Source: CAVPGP01 sp963704025 (GTDB lineage: Bacteria; Actinomycetota; Thermoleophilia; Gaiellales; Gaiellaceae). Taken from it: a stretch of DNA of 64,000 nt. The notes beneath the pieces were generated by a model, which worked only from the letters and a program-made list of their open reading frames with translations, had not been told where the DNA came from and did no database searches. The stretch is taken from NCBI GenBank assembly GCA_963704025.1, contig CAVPGP010000001.1, positions 868,001 to 932,000 on the forward strand, read 5' to 3'. The translations under genes and the position numbers were made by a program. Of this stretch, positions 25,424 through 33,795 are shown piece by piece (position 1 is the stretch's first letter; every line of letters begins with the position of its first letter).

Positions 25424-26719
25424 TCAGGCGGGGACGATCGGCTCCGCCGATGAGGACCGCAGCACCCGCCGGGTCAGCTCGAGCCCGCGTTCGTCCAGCG
25501 TCGCCAGCCGGTCGCTCGAGAACGCGAGCCCCGAGTAGCTCTCGAGGTGCGAGGCCCACGCCTCTCGTTCGGCGATCTCGGATCGAGCCACGAGACAGTC
25601 GGGGTCGTTCGCCCAGAGCCGGCCGTGCATCCACGAGCGCACGCGCGTCGCCTCGATGACGTGCTGCAGGTCTGGCGTTGCGTCGGGCGCCTCCGAGAGC
25701 ACGTCGGGACCGATCCGCATCGCGTCGACGAGCCCGATGCTCGGGAGAAGCGGTGCGCCGGACCCGAGGAGGATCGCCTCCGGCCCGACGGCGCTGCGGA
25801 TCAGGCGAAGGCCCTCGCGGTACGCGTCGAGCGGGGAGCAGTCGTCGTGGCGCCGGCCTTCGATCGCCCCGGCGTAGAGGAAGTCGAGCTTGTGGTAGCC
25901 GAATCCCGAGTCGGACAGCGTGCGATACACGCGGGCGAGGTGCTGGGCCGCGGCGGGGTGCGTCACGTCCAGCACCCGCAGGCGCTGGTGCCAGTTCCAG
26001 CCGGCGTCGGCGCCGTCGACGAGCCAGTCCGGGTGCGCCGCCGCCAGGGCACTCTGCTCGCCGACGACGAACGGCGCCGTCCAGAGGCCGGGCCTCCTAC
26101 CCGCCGCAGAGATCCGATCTGCCACGTCTTGAAGAGAACCGAACCGTGGCGACGACTCGAGCCAGTCGCCGATCCCAGCCTCGTAGCCGTCGTCGATCTG
26201 AACGATCTCGATCGGCAGCGCCAGACGGGCTACCGCGTCGAGGTTCTCGACGACGTCGGCCTCGGTGACATGGCCGAAGTAACAGGACCACGAGCACCAG
26301 CCCGGCGGAATCGACGCGACGGTGCCCGGCCCGAGACGGTCACCGACCGCGGCGAGGGCGGCCTCGATGCCGCCCTCCGTCACGAGCTCCGTCACCGGCC
26401 CGTCCGCCAGGACGACGATCCGATCGGCGAGAGCGTCGAGCCGGAGCGACGCGACCTCGCGGCTCGGGTCCTGCGCGAACCAAACGCGCACCGGTTCGCC
26501 GGCAACCGCGAGCGCGAGGATCCCTTCCGCCTGGATCCCGGCTTCCGCCACCCGGGTCCCCGGTCGCCACCCCATGGTGTGGCTCGTGGTGTCCTGCGGC
26601 CGGGGCGAGCTCGCGTCGGCACGGCCGACACCAACCGCGCTCCACGACTGCCAGCCCTCCGCATAGACCACCGCGTCACGCGGAGCCGCGCGGAACTCGG
26701 CGACCGTCTCGAAGCTCAA
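25424..26719 (-). CDS. Alpha-galactosidase-like glycoside hydrolase, family 36
   Basis: A 431-residue cytoplasmic GH36 enzyme. YAEGWQSWSAVG lies in the N-terminal beta domain. PPGWCSWSCYFGHVTEADVV starts the barrel, EIVQIDDGYEAGIGDWL follows, YHKLDFLYAGAIEG carries the catalytic nucleophile Asp, and AMRIGPDVLSEAP carries the acid/base Asp. It removes alpha-galactosyl residues from sugars such as melibiose or raffinose. It is shorter than the common 700-residue GH36 enzymes, mainly at the N-terminus, like compact bacterial members. It is convergent to the second ABC operon and likely acts on its substrate. Confidence 0.9.
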   Translation of the reverse strand: MSFETVAEFRAAPRDAVVYAEGWQSWSAVGVGRADASSPRPQDTTSHTMGWRPGTRVAEAGIQAEGILALAVAGEPVRVWFAQDPSREVASLRLDALADRIVVLADGPVTELVTEGGIEAALAAVGDRLGPGTVASIPPGWCSWSCYFGHVTEADVVENLDAVARLALPIEIVQIDDGYEAGIGDWLESSPRFGSLQDVADRISAAGRRPGLWTAPFVVGEQSALAAAHPDWLVDGADAGWNWHQRLRVLDVTHPAAAQHLARVYRTLSDSGFGYHKLDFLYAGAIEGRRHDDCSPLDAYREGLRLIRSAVGPEAILLGSGAPLLPSIGLVDAMRIGPDVLSEAPDATPDLQHVIEATRVRSWMHGRLWANDPDCLVARSEIAEREAWASHLESYSGLAFSSDRLATLDERGLELTRRVLRSSSAEPIVPA

Positions 26720-26734
26720 GCGGCGCGAGCCACC

Positions 26735-27517
26735 CTACGCGGAAAGGGCCTGAGCGAGCTTCTGGCACAGCTCAGCGGTACCCGCGGCGACGATGCGCGA
26801 TCGCCCCTCGAGATCGAGCGGCGCGGCTCCGAAGGGCGGGTCCTCGAAGAGCTCGATGGGAATCCCGCGCTCGCGGACGAGCAGTTGCGCGGCGGCGATG
26901 TCGACCGAACGGGCCGCCTTCAGCGAGCAGACGGCGTCGACGCGGCCCGCGGCAAGCTGGCAGAGGGACAGGGCGAGCGAGCCCATGATCCGCAGCCGGT
27001 GGGCAAGCGCGACCACCGCCGGCGCCTGCTCGGCGATCAACGAGGTGACGGTCGCCTCGAAGGAGAGGATCTCGATCACGTCTTTCGGGCGCTCGCCGTC
27101 CAGCAGGGCACCGTTCAGGAACGCGCCCTTGTCGCGCTCGGCCGTCCACTCCTCGTGGGCGCCGAAGTCGTAGACGTAGCCGAAGTGCACGTCGTCCATG
27201 GTCTCGCCGTCCGCGACGGCGATCGAAAGCGAGAAGAACGGAATGCCGCGCTTCGCGTTGACGGAGCCGTCGATCGGGTCGACCACGATCAACGGCGACC
27301 CGTCGCCGGAACGGCCGGCCTCCTCGCTGACGATGGCCCCGTGGCCCGCGAAGCGCTCGAGGATCACCTGCTCCGCCGCGGCGTCGATCGCAGTCGTGTC
27401 GTCGCCGCCGAGCCCCGCGCCGACGACCGGCTCACGGTCGCCGCGGGCCGGCAGCTCTGCGAGCACGCCGCGCACGTCCTCGACCGCGGCGCGGCTGAGT
27501 GCGAGCCAGTCGCTCAT
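26735..27517 (-). CDS. Inositol monophosphatase-family phosphatase
   Basis: A 260-residue metal-dependent phosphatase of the IMPase/FBPase superfamily. The metal site is formed by GAIVSEEAG (Glu near 65-66), VVDPIDGSVNAKRG (Asp 80 and 83) and, near the C-terminus, AARSVDIAAAQLLV in place of the usual W-D-x-A-A. The change in this last motif (Ser-Val-Asp instead of Trp-Asp) is somewhat unusual. Substrates could be inositol phosphates, fructose 1,6-bisphosphate or another sugar phosphate. ATG 27517 follows the DUF1015 gene, and the alpha-galactosidase gene follows 15 bases later. Confidence 0.88.
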   Translation of the reverse strand: MSDWLALSRAAVEDVRGVLAELPARGDREPVVGAGLGGDDTTAIDAAAEQVILERFAGHGAIVSEEAGRSGDGSPLIVVDPIDGSVNAKRGIPFFSLSIAVADGETMDDVHFGYVYDFGAHEEWTAERDKGAFLNGALLDGERPKDVIEILSFEATVTSLIAEQAPAVVALAHRLRIMGSLALSLCQLAAGRVDAVCSLKAARSVDIAAAQLLVRERGIPIELFEDPPFGAAPLDLEGRSRIVAAGTAELCQKLAQALSA

Positions 27518-27524
27518 ACGTCGA

Positions 27525-28554
27525 TCACAGGGGGTGGAAGAGGAGGCCTGAGAGCAGCTTCGGATAGAAGTACGTCGTCTTCTGCGGCATCACCTTGCCG
27601 GCCGCCGCGGCCGCGAAGACCTCCTGGATCGCCGGCGCGCGCACGAGGAACGCCCCCGCAGCGAGGCCCAGGTCGACCGCCCCCATGGCCTCCTCGCGGG
27701 AGGCGGTGTACCTGACGCCGTCCGGCGAGAAGCGCTCGATCGCCTCGACGTCGAGCTCGTCGCCGGTCGGGACGAGGGTGTAGCGGCCGTCGCGGTAGAG
27801 CACGAGCCCGGGGAGCTCCTCGCCGGGCGGCTCGATCTCCTCGCCCGGAACCTCGCCCAGACGCTCGACGATCCGGTGGGTCGGGAAGATCGTCAGGCCC
27901 GGGTCGCTCGTGGAGACGAGCACGACCATCATCCACGCGCTCTCCGGCGTCCCGTCCTCGGCGTGGTACGCCAGCGCCGTCTCGTAGCGGTGATGGCCGT
28001 CCGCGATCAGGAGCTGCAGGTCATCGAACACCTGGCCGACCGTCGGGTCGACGATCTTCCAGAGGCGCACGCCGCCGACCACGAGGTCGGGCGCGGCGTG
28101 CGGCGGCTCGAAGGCGGGCGCGTCGTAGAGCAGGAAGATCGGCTCGAGCTGCGTCCGCGTCGCGCGCAGGAGACGCAGGCGTCCCTCCTTCGGGCCGGCG
28201 TGGGTCCGCTCGTGCGGGAGCACGATTCGCTTCTCGTACGGCTCCACGTGCAGCGACCCGACGACGCCGGTCCGCGTGCGGGCGACGCCCGTCCGGGCCC
28301 ACGTAGTCCTGCTCGTGGAGCCAGAACGCGGGCTCCTCCTCGACCAGCACGCCCTGGTCGATCCAGCGGTCGAGCTCGTCCGCGGCCTCCTGCTCCGAGT
28401 CGGGCAGCGTCAGATGGACGACGTTCCACTCGCTGCGGCCCGCGTACTCGGCGCGCTGCTCGTCGGAGAGGACGTCGTACGGCGGCGCGACGAGCTCGGC
28501 CAGGGGCAAGGGCGGCGCGTAGCGGAGCGCTCGGAACTCGCGAACCTGGGCCAC
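27525..28554 (-). pseudogene. DUF1015 family protein, interrupted by a frameshift
   Basis: From GTG 28554 the first part reads EFRALRYAPPLPLAELVAPP and PYDVLSDEQRAEYAGRSEWN, the DUF1015 N-terminus. After YVGPDG near 28288 the frame is wrong. Dropping one base (about 28287) restores VARTRTGVVGSLHVEPYEKR and the conserved VLPHERTHAGPKEGRL, then LLIADGHHRYETALAYH and the end FYPKLLSGLLFHPL at 27525. The joined product would be about 342 residues. DUF1015 function is not settled. Because both halves are well conserved, a sequencing error or a very recent mutation is likely. Confidence 0.85.
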
Positions 28555-28639
28555 GCCGTGAGCCTACCGGCGGGTAGCCGGTGGACGCGGCCGCGACGGC
28601 ACCGGGCACCGGCCGCGCCCGGCGAGCGGCGTACCTCCC

Positions 28640-28652
28640 GGTGCCAGGCACC
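28640..28652. repeat. Palindromic repeat GGTGCCAGGCACC, copy 1
   Basis: A perfect palindrome around a central A. The core GTGCCAGGCAC recurs at 28740-28750. Short palindromes like this often occur as dispersed repeats in actinobacterial intergenic DNA, but I cannot count genome copies from this window. Confidence 0.55.
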
Positions 28653-28739
28653 CGTCGAGATGCGCCACGGATTTGTCACGAACTTGCACGGTCCGGCGTG
28701 CCGACGCGACTCCTCCGTCGTCCGAAGTCGCCCTGTCCC

Positions 28740-28750
28740 GTGCCAGGCAC
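28740..28750. repeat. Palindromic repeat core GTGCCAGGCAC, copy 2
   Basis: Second copy of the repeat described at 28640, shortened by one pair on each side. It is flanked by CCC and CGGG. Confidence 0.5.
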
Positions 28751-28818
28751 CGGGCTCGATGCCGGGTTGTGGCGCCGCCGGAAGGCGCGTCGGCGTGGGT
28801 TGGAACGTGCGACCGCGC

Positions 28819-28834
28819 CCGAGTCTAGACTCGG
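28819..28834 (+). promoter_or_regulatory. 16-bp palindrome overlapping a likely -10 box
   Basis: CCGAGTCTAGACTCGG is a perfect palindrome five bases before ATG 28839. The TAGACT inside it (28826-28831) could be a -10 box, which would give a leaderless or nearly leaderless transcript. A regulator binding the palindrome would then block the promoter. There is no clear -35. Confidence 0.4.
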
Positions 28835-28838
28835 CTCG

Positions 28839-29663
28839 ATGAGCGCCATCGCCGAGCTGGCCGAGGACAGGGTCGTCGAGGGCGTCTACGCCGTCGCGCG
28901 CAAGCGCAGGCTGAAGACGCGGAACGGCGCTCCGTACATCGCGCTCGAGCTCGTCGACCCGAGCGGCCGGATCGAAGCGCGCGTCTGGAACGACGTCGAG
29001 CTCCTCGACGGCCGCTTCGCCGAAGGGGACGCGGTGCGCGTGCTCGGACGCGTGGAGCGGTTCCGCGACCGGCTGCAGCTCGACGTGCGCTCGATCGAGG
29101 CGGCCCCCGAGGCCGATCCGGAGGCGCTGACGCCGACGATGAGGCGCGACGCAGAAGAGCTCGCCGGCTTCCTCGAGTTCCTCGTCGGCGAGATCTCACA
29201 CGCAGGCCTCTCGGGGACCGTCCGCCGGGTGCTCGACGGCGTCGACCTAGGCGCCTACCCGGCCACCCCGGAGGAGCACCACTCGTATGCGGGCGGCCTG
29301 CTCGAGCACACCGTCGGCGTGGCGACGCTCTGTCGCGAGACGGCGCAGCTGCATCCGCGACTGCGCGGCGAGCTCGTGCTCGCCGCTGCGCTCGTGCACG
29401 ACGTCGGCCGCGCCTTCGAGCTCGGTCGCGGCCCGTCCTTCCAGCCGACCGAGGAGGGGCGGCTGCTCGGTCACGTGCACCTCGGCCTGCGCCGCATCGA
29501 GGGGTGCGTCGAAGAATTGACGGCCGCTCAGGCGGCGGAGCTCCTCCACTGCGTGGCTGTCCACCACGACGCCCGAGCGGCGCGCACGGCCGAGGCGTCC
29601 GTGCTCTACCACGCGAATCAGCTCGACGCGATCGCCGCGACGAGGCCCGTGCCGCTCTCCTAG
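28839..29663 (+). CDS. YhaM-like 3'-5' exoribonuclease (OB-fold plus HD domain)
   Basis: A 274-residue protein. Residues 1-90 form an OB-fold nucleic-acid-binding domain (TRNGAPYIALELVDPSGRIE, then GDAVRVLGRVERFRDRLQLD). Residues 130-270 form an HD hydrolase domain with HHSYAGGLLEHTVGVATLC, the HD pair in AAALVHDVGRAFEL, and GHVHLGLRRIEG. This order is that of YhaM/CBF1-type exoribonucleases, which trim RNA or single-stranded DNA from the 3' end. A transporter gene begins directly after its TAG, so the two are probably one transcript. Confidence 0.87.
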   Translation: MSAIAELAEDRVVEGVYAVARKRRLKTRNGAPYIALELVDPSGRIEARVWNDVELLDGRFAEGDAVRVLGRVERFRDRLQLDVRSIEAAPEADPEALTPTMRRDAEELAGFLEFLVGEISHAGLSGTVRRVLDGVDLGAYPATPEEHHSYAGGLLEHTVGVATLCRETAQLHPRLRGELVLAAALVHDVGRAFELGRGPSFQPTEEGRLLGHVHLGLRRIEGCVEELTAAQAAELLHCVAVHHDARAARTAEASVLYHANQLDAIAATRPVPLS

Positions 29664-30494
29664 TTGCTGGCGGTTCTGCTGGCACTCGGTGCGAGCCTCT
29701 CGTGGGGCGTCGCGGACTTCTTCGGCCCCCTGCAGGGCCGCAAGTACGGCACGCTTCCCGTGCTGCTCGTCGCGGAGGTCGCCGGCCTCGCAGCTGTGGG
29801 CCTCGCCGTGGCGGTCGCCTGGCACCTGCCGGACGACCCGGCCGTGTGGCTCGCGGTTCCGGCAGCGGTCACCGGCACCCTCGGGCTCTACGCCTTCTAC
29901 CGCGGCATGGCCGCGGGTGCGATCAGCGTCGTCGCGCCGGTGGCCGCCGTCGCGGCGGTGATCCCGGTCCTGATCGGACTCGCGACCGGCGACCAGCCGT
30001 CTCCGCTCCAGCTCGCCGGGATGGCGGTCGCGCTCGTCGGCGTCGGGCTCGCCGCGCGCGAGCCGGGCAGCGGGGAGAGCCGCCTCGCCGCGGGCGTCGG
30101 CCTCGCCCTGCTCGCGGCGATCGGCTTCGGCCTCTACTTCCCGACCATGCACGCCGCCGGCGAGGCCGACTTCCTCTGGGCCTCGCTGATCTTCCGCGTC
30201 ATCGCCACTATGATCGTCGGCGCTGCCGTCCTCGCCGTGCGGCCCCGATTCGCGCTCGATCGCATCGGGCTCTGGATCGTGATCTTCGTCGGAATCGGCG
30301 ACACCCTCGGGAATGTGCTCTTCGCCGCGTCGTCGGCGTACGGCCTCGTCAGCGTCACCTCGGTGCTTGCGTCGCTCTACCCCGTCGTCACGGTCGTCCT
30401 CGCTCGGTTCGTGCTCGCCGAGCGCGTCTCGGGGAGCCAGCAGCTCGGCATCGCCGGAACGCTCGCCGGCGTGGCGATGATCGCCGCGGGGTAG
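29664..30494 (+). CDS. EamA/DMT-family transporter
   Basis: A 276-residue membrane protein with about ten hydrophobic helices arranged as two EamA halves (first half from LLALGASLSWGVADFFGPLQ, second from VGLALLAAIGFGLYFPTMHA). DMT proteins export or import metabolites such as amino acids; the substrate is not predictable. The TTG start at 29664 touches the stop of the nuclease gene with no gap. The last helix ends AGTLAGVAMIAAG, as is common in this family. Confidence 0.88.
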   Translation: MLAVLLALGASLSWGVADFFGPLQGRKYGTLPVLLVAEVAGLAAVGLAVAVAWHLPDDPAVWLAVPAAVTGTLGLYAFYRGMAAGAISVVAPVAAVAAVIPVLIGLATGDQPSPLQLAGMAVALVGVGLAAREPGSGESRLAAGVGLALLAAIGFGLYFPTMHAAGEADFLWASLIFRVIATMIVGAAVLAVRPRFALDRIGLWIVIFVGIGDTLGNVLFAASSAYGLVSVTSVLASLYPVVTVVLARFVLAERVSGSQQLGIAGTLAGVAMIAAG

Positions 30495-30508
30495 CGCTCC
30501 CGCTGCCG

Positions 30509-31471
30509 CTAGAGGTTCCGCCGCCGGAGCACGAGCCCCAGCGGGAGGACCGCCGCCAGCGCGAGGTACGGCGAGAGGGGACGGATCGTCGTGTGGCTCG
30601 GCACCTCGACCCGGGGCCCGCGGCCGACGAGCTCGCGCACGCGCGCGGCGACAGGCGCCTCCTGTGCGTCCGCATAGACGGGCACACCGAGCTCGAGGCC
30701 GAGCTTCTGCATCGCCGCCGGCGCACCCGGGTCGGCGCGGTAACGGAGATCCGGGCCGTCCGGGGTGTAGACCCGCTCGCCCGGCCGCCAGATCTGCACG
30801 AAAACGACGTTCACCTTCCCGGCCTCCAGCTGTGCCCGCAGCCGCCCGGCGGACGCTGGAACCGACTCGCCGTCGGTGAGCACCACCGCGATCCGCTTCC
30901 GCGTCGAGCCCGGGAAGTAGTTCGCATTGCCGAGCGAGGCGAGGCTTGCGAGGCTCGTCGTCGTGCCACGGCCCCGCCGGAGCGGCGGCGGCCGGTCGAT
31001 GCCCAGCGCATGGTCGAGCGTGGCGCGGTAATCGGCCACGTCGTGTGACGGGAAAAGGTGCGGCAGGACGCGGTCCGTGAGGGAGGCCAGGCCGACGCGG
31101 ACCTCAGGAAGATCGCGGCGCAGCTCCAGCGCGAGGCCGCGGGCCCGCGCAAAGCGCGTCGGGCTCTGCGGCCCGGCTGCAGCGCCCATCGATCTCGACG
31201 AGTCGACGACCACGAAGACCTCCGCGTCGCTGCGAACGGACGACGAATGCCGCTCGGAGCGCACCGGCTGCGCTGCGGCCAGCGCGAGCAGCCCCACCAC
31301 GGCGGCGGCCGCGGCGGGCACCATCAGGCGCCTCGCTCCCTCGGGCGCCTGCAGGCCTAGCACGCCGCGCACCGCCGCGACCCGGCGCTGTCCGACGGCG
31401 AACGCCGCAAGTGGCAGCAGCGCGGCGAGCGCGACGAGGCCCGCCTCCGGGCTGAGGAAGCTGATCCCCAT
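30509..31471 (-). CDS. VWA-domain membrane protein (BatA/BatB-like)
   Basis: A 320-residue protein with two N-terminal hydrophobic segments, a von Willebrand factor A domain and one C-terminal membrane helix followed by RRRNL. The metal site is seen as VFVVVDSSRSM (D-x-S-x-S) and VVLTDGES. This is the pattern of BatA/BatB proteins, which work with MoxR ATPases, perhaps in protein assembly or stress resistance in the periplasm. It is the last gene of a six-gene minus-strand operon headed by moxR. Confidence 0.88.
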   Translation of the reverse strand: MGISFLSPEAGLVALAALLPLAAFAVGQRRVAAVRGVLGLQAPEGARRLMVPAAAAAVVGLLALAAAQPVRSERHSSSVRSDAEVFVVVDSSRSMGAAAGPQSPTRFARARGLALELRRDLPEVRVGLASLTDRVLPHLFPSHDVADYRATLDHALGIDRPPPLRRGRGTTTSLASLASLGNANYFPGSTRKRIAVVLTDGESVPASAGRLRAQLEAGKVNVVFVQIWRPGERVYTPDGPDLRYRADPGAPAAMQKLGLELGVPVYADAQEAPVAARVRELVGRGPRVEVPSHTTIRPLSPYLALAAVLPLGLVLRRRNL

Positions 31472-32100
31472 CAGTAGCCGGAGCCTCCGGTCGCGGCACC
31501 TGCGCCGACGCCTCCCTGACCGCCCGACGCCTCGGGTGCGTCCCGGCGGCGCTCGCCGCTCGGCTGCGTCAGGTCGAGCACCAGCTCGAGGTCGTACTTC
31601 GCGTCGTCGCCCGAGTCGGCGAGCCGCGCGGCGGTGGTGAACGACTCGATCGACCGCTGGGCGAGCGCGGGCCCCGATCCGCCGGCGCCGTGCGCGTCCT
31701 CCCAGAGCAGCACCCCGAGCAGGAGCGCCGCGCGCGCGCGCTGCGCGTCGTCCGCCGCGGTGCGCGCGATCCGGTCGAGCGAGGCCTCCGCGTTGCCGCG
31801 GTCGGTGAGGCGCGTCATCTCCTGGTCGAACCTCGTCACCTGGGCCCGCGAGCGGACGAAGAGCGACTCGGCCCGGCGCAGCGCCAGCTCGTCGTCGACG
31901 CCGGCGAGCCTCCGGGCCGAGGTGTCGGCTCGGCTCGAACGGTCGACCCAGAGCCCCGGCGCCGCCGCGTCGGCCGCGAACGCCGCGTCGTCGTGGCGCA
32001 GGTCGGCCTGAAGGCGCCCGGCCGCGCCGGCGAGCGCTGCGAGCACGAGGCCGACGCCTGCGAGGACGATCGCGAGCGTGATCCGCACGCGGCGGCTCAT
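31471..32100 (-). CDS. Hypothetical membrane-anchored protein of the MoxR/VWA operon
   Basis: A 209-residue protein with one N-terminal membrane segment (ITLAIVLAGVGLVLAALAGA) and a helical external part containing TPR-like stretches (ARAALLLGVLLWEDAHG, QRSIESFTTAARLADSGDDA). The C-terminus is Gly/Ala-rich and disordered. It may replace BatC, a TPR protein in other Bat operons. It touches the next VWA gene by one base. Confidence 0.65.
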   Translation of the reverse strand: MSRRVRITLAIVLAGVGLVLAALAGAAGRLQADLRHDDAAFAADAAAPGLWVDRSSRADTSARRLAGVDDELALRRAESLFVRSRAQVTRFDQEMTRLTDRGNAEASLDRIARTAADDAQRARAALLLGVLLWEDAHGAGGSGPALAQRSIESFTTAARLADSGDDAKYDLELVLDLTQPSGERRRDAPEASGGQGGVGAGAATGGSGY

Positions 32101-32110
32101 CGAACTCCCC

Positions 32111-32944
32111 TCATCGATCCGGCCGCCAGTCCAGGCGTGCGCCCCAGAGCTCGTTCGCCGCGAGCGCGAGCGCGACGAGGATCGTGCAGGCGACCAGCAC
32201 CAGAGGCGACGTGCCGCTCAGCGCTCCCCGCTCCTGCGCCGGCTTGCCGCCCTGCAGCGTCGCGCGCTCGACGAAGGCCGACGCACCCAGCTTCTGCAGG
32301 AAGTAGCCGCGCCGGGCCCCTTCCGTCGCCATGATCTCGAGCGGGATCCCCTCCTGCTGGTACCGGGCCAGCACCTGCGCGAGCTGCGGCACGTCGAAGA
32401 GCGAGTCGTCGAGGTCGCTGATCAGCACCACCTCCTTGCGGCCGCCTACGCCCCGGAGCATCTGACGGGCCATGGCGAGCCCGGTCGAGATCCGCGTGCC
32501 GCCCCGGAAGGCGTCCGACCAGGGCGTCCTGCGGTCGGTCAGGCGCTGGGCGCCGAACGGGACGAACCGGTTCAGGTCAGGGCGGTCGAAGAAGCGGACG
32601 ATCGATCCCAGCTCGTGCGCTCCCGCGTTGGCGGGAAGCGCCTCGTAGGCGACGTCGGAGAACAGCACGAGGCCCGCATGCGCGTCCGAGGCCGCGAGCC
32701 GCCGGAAGAAGCGGACCGTCTGCCTGCTCGGCGCGGACTCCGTGCTCGCGGAGAGATCGAGCACGACGATGCCGCTCGTGCCGGGCGCGAGGAACGCGTT
32801 CTCCGCCACGTCGAGGCGCTTGGTGGAGATCCACGCGGCGCCGAGCAGCACCACCAGCAGCGCGGCGAGCGCGAGCCGGATCAGCATCGTCCGGCGCGCG
32901 GCTGCGCGCAGTGCGCCTGCATCCGCGAGCGGGATCGCGCTCAC
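32111..32944 (-). CDS. VWA-domain membrane protein, second copy
   Basis: A 277-residue protein with an N-terminal membrane helix (LIRLALAALLVVLLGAAWIS), a VWA domain with GIVVLDLSASTES (D-x-S-x-S) and KEVVLISDLDDSL, and a C-terminal helix (PLVLVACTILVALALAANEL). I chose GTG 32944 because it overlaps the stop of the upstream gene. It probably forms a membrane complex with the other VWA protein at 30509. Confidence 0.85.
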   Translation of the reverse strand: MSAIPLADAGALRAAARRTMLIRLALAALLVVLLGAAWISTKRLDVAENAFLAPGTSGIVVLDLSASTESAPSRQTVRFFRRLAASDAHAGLVLFSDVAYEALPANAGAHELGSIVRFFDRPDLNRFVPFGAQRLTDRRTPWSDAFRGGTRISTGLAMARQMLRGVGGRKEVVLISDLDDSLFDVPQLAQVLARYQQEGIPLEIMATEGARRGYFLQKLGASAFVERATLQGGKPAQERGALSGTSPLVLVACTILVALALAANELWGARLDWRPDR

Positions 32945-33795
32945 GAGCCATCCTCCGCCTGCTCCGCGACGCGTTCCATGTCCTCGCCCTCGGGGCTCTC
33001 TGGCGACCACGCGAGCTTGCGGATCTGCGTCCCCAGCGCCGGATCGTCCACCTCGCGCGCGAGGCGCTCCAGCGCGCGGCGGCGGCGCGGATCGTCCTCT
33101 GCGCGCACGACGCGCACGTGGGCGAGCGCGCGCTGCAGCGGCGTGCGCCGGTCGACGCGCCGGTAGGACGGCACGAGGGCAAGGAGCTCCGGCAGGAGGA
33201 GCGCCGCCGCGGCGAGGAGCGCCAGCGCCGCGCCGGCGGCGGCGGCGACGCGCAGCGTGCCCGGCGAGATCCGCGTCGTCAGGGCAGGCAGCGGCAGCAC
33301 GTCGAAGCGGAGCCCCGGACGGGCGAGATCCTGCGCCGCGACCCGGGTCTCGACGCGAAGCGCCGGCCAGACCCCCGTGGCGAGGCCGCCGCGGTACTGG
33401 GCCTTCACCGGTGCGAAGACGAACCGCCGCGCCGTCTCGCGCGGAAGGCAGTCTCGCGCGAGACAGTCGAGCGACCAGCGGTAGCGGAGCTCGGTCAGAC
33501 CGCCGGAGCGGCGCACGCTGACCTCGGGCGGACCGGTCGGCGCGTACGGCTCGAAGTCGGGGACCATCGTGACGCCGTCCGCCGCGACCCGCGAGGTGTC
33601 GACGAGGACCTCTGCCTGCGCGACGATCCGGTCGCCGAACTGCCCCGCTCTCGGCGCCAGCGTCGTGTGCACCTTGACCGGGTCCTGCAGGGACGCGGGC
33701 GCGCGGCCGTCCGAGCGCGTCGCGAGCACGACGGCGACTGCGACCGCGAGCACGAGCACCAGCGCCAGCGCTGCCGCCTGGGCGCGGCTCACCAC
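32941..33795 (-). CDS. Hypothetical two-helix membrane protein of the MoxR operon (BatD-like position)
   Basis: A 284-residue protein with a signal-type first helix (ALALVLVLAVAVAVVLATRS), a beta-rich external region with two Cys in DCLARDCLPRE, a second helix near residue 190 and a cytoplasmic basic/acidic tail. Its place between DUF58 and VWA genes and its topology fit BatD-type proteins, but sequence similarity is not obvious. It overlaps both neighbours by a few bases. Confidence 0.65.
   Translation of the reverse strand: MVSRAQAAALALVLVLAVAVAVVLATRSDGRAPASLQDPVKVHTTLAPRAGQFGDRIVAQAEVLVDTSRVAADGVTMVPDFEPYAPTGPPEVSVRRSGGLTELRYRWSLDCLARDCLPRETARRFVFAPVKAQYRGGLATGVWPALRVETRVAAQDLARPGLRFDVLPLPALTTRISPGTLRVAAAAGAALALLAAAALLLPELLALVPSYRRVDRRTPLQRALAHVRVVRAEDDPRRRRALERLAREVDDPALGTQIRKLAWSPESPEGEDMERVAEQAEDGS

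Larger units (their letters stand above)
28555..28838. other. 284-base intergenic stretch with palindromic repeats
   Basis: No gene is evident. It holds the perfect palindrome GGTGCCAGGCACC (28640-28652) and a second copy of its core GTGCCAGGCAC (28740-28750), 100 bases later. It also holds a related half at 28600-28611 and, next to the following gene, CCGAGTCTAGACTCGG (28819-28834). It separates two divergently transcribed genes, so promoters for both should lie here. It is the longest gap between genes in the window. Confidence 0.6.
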
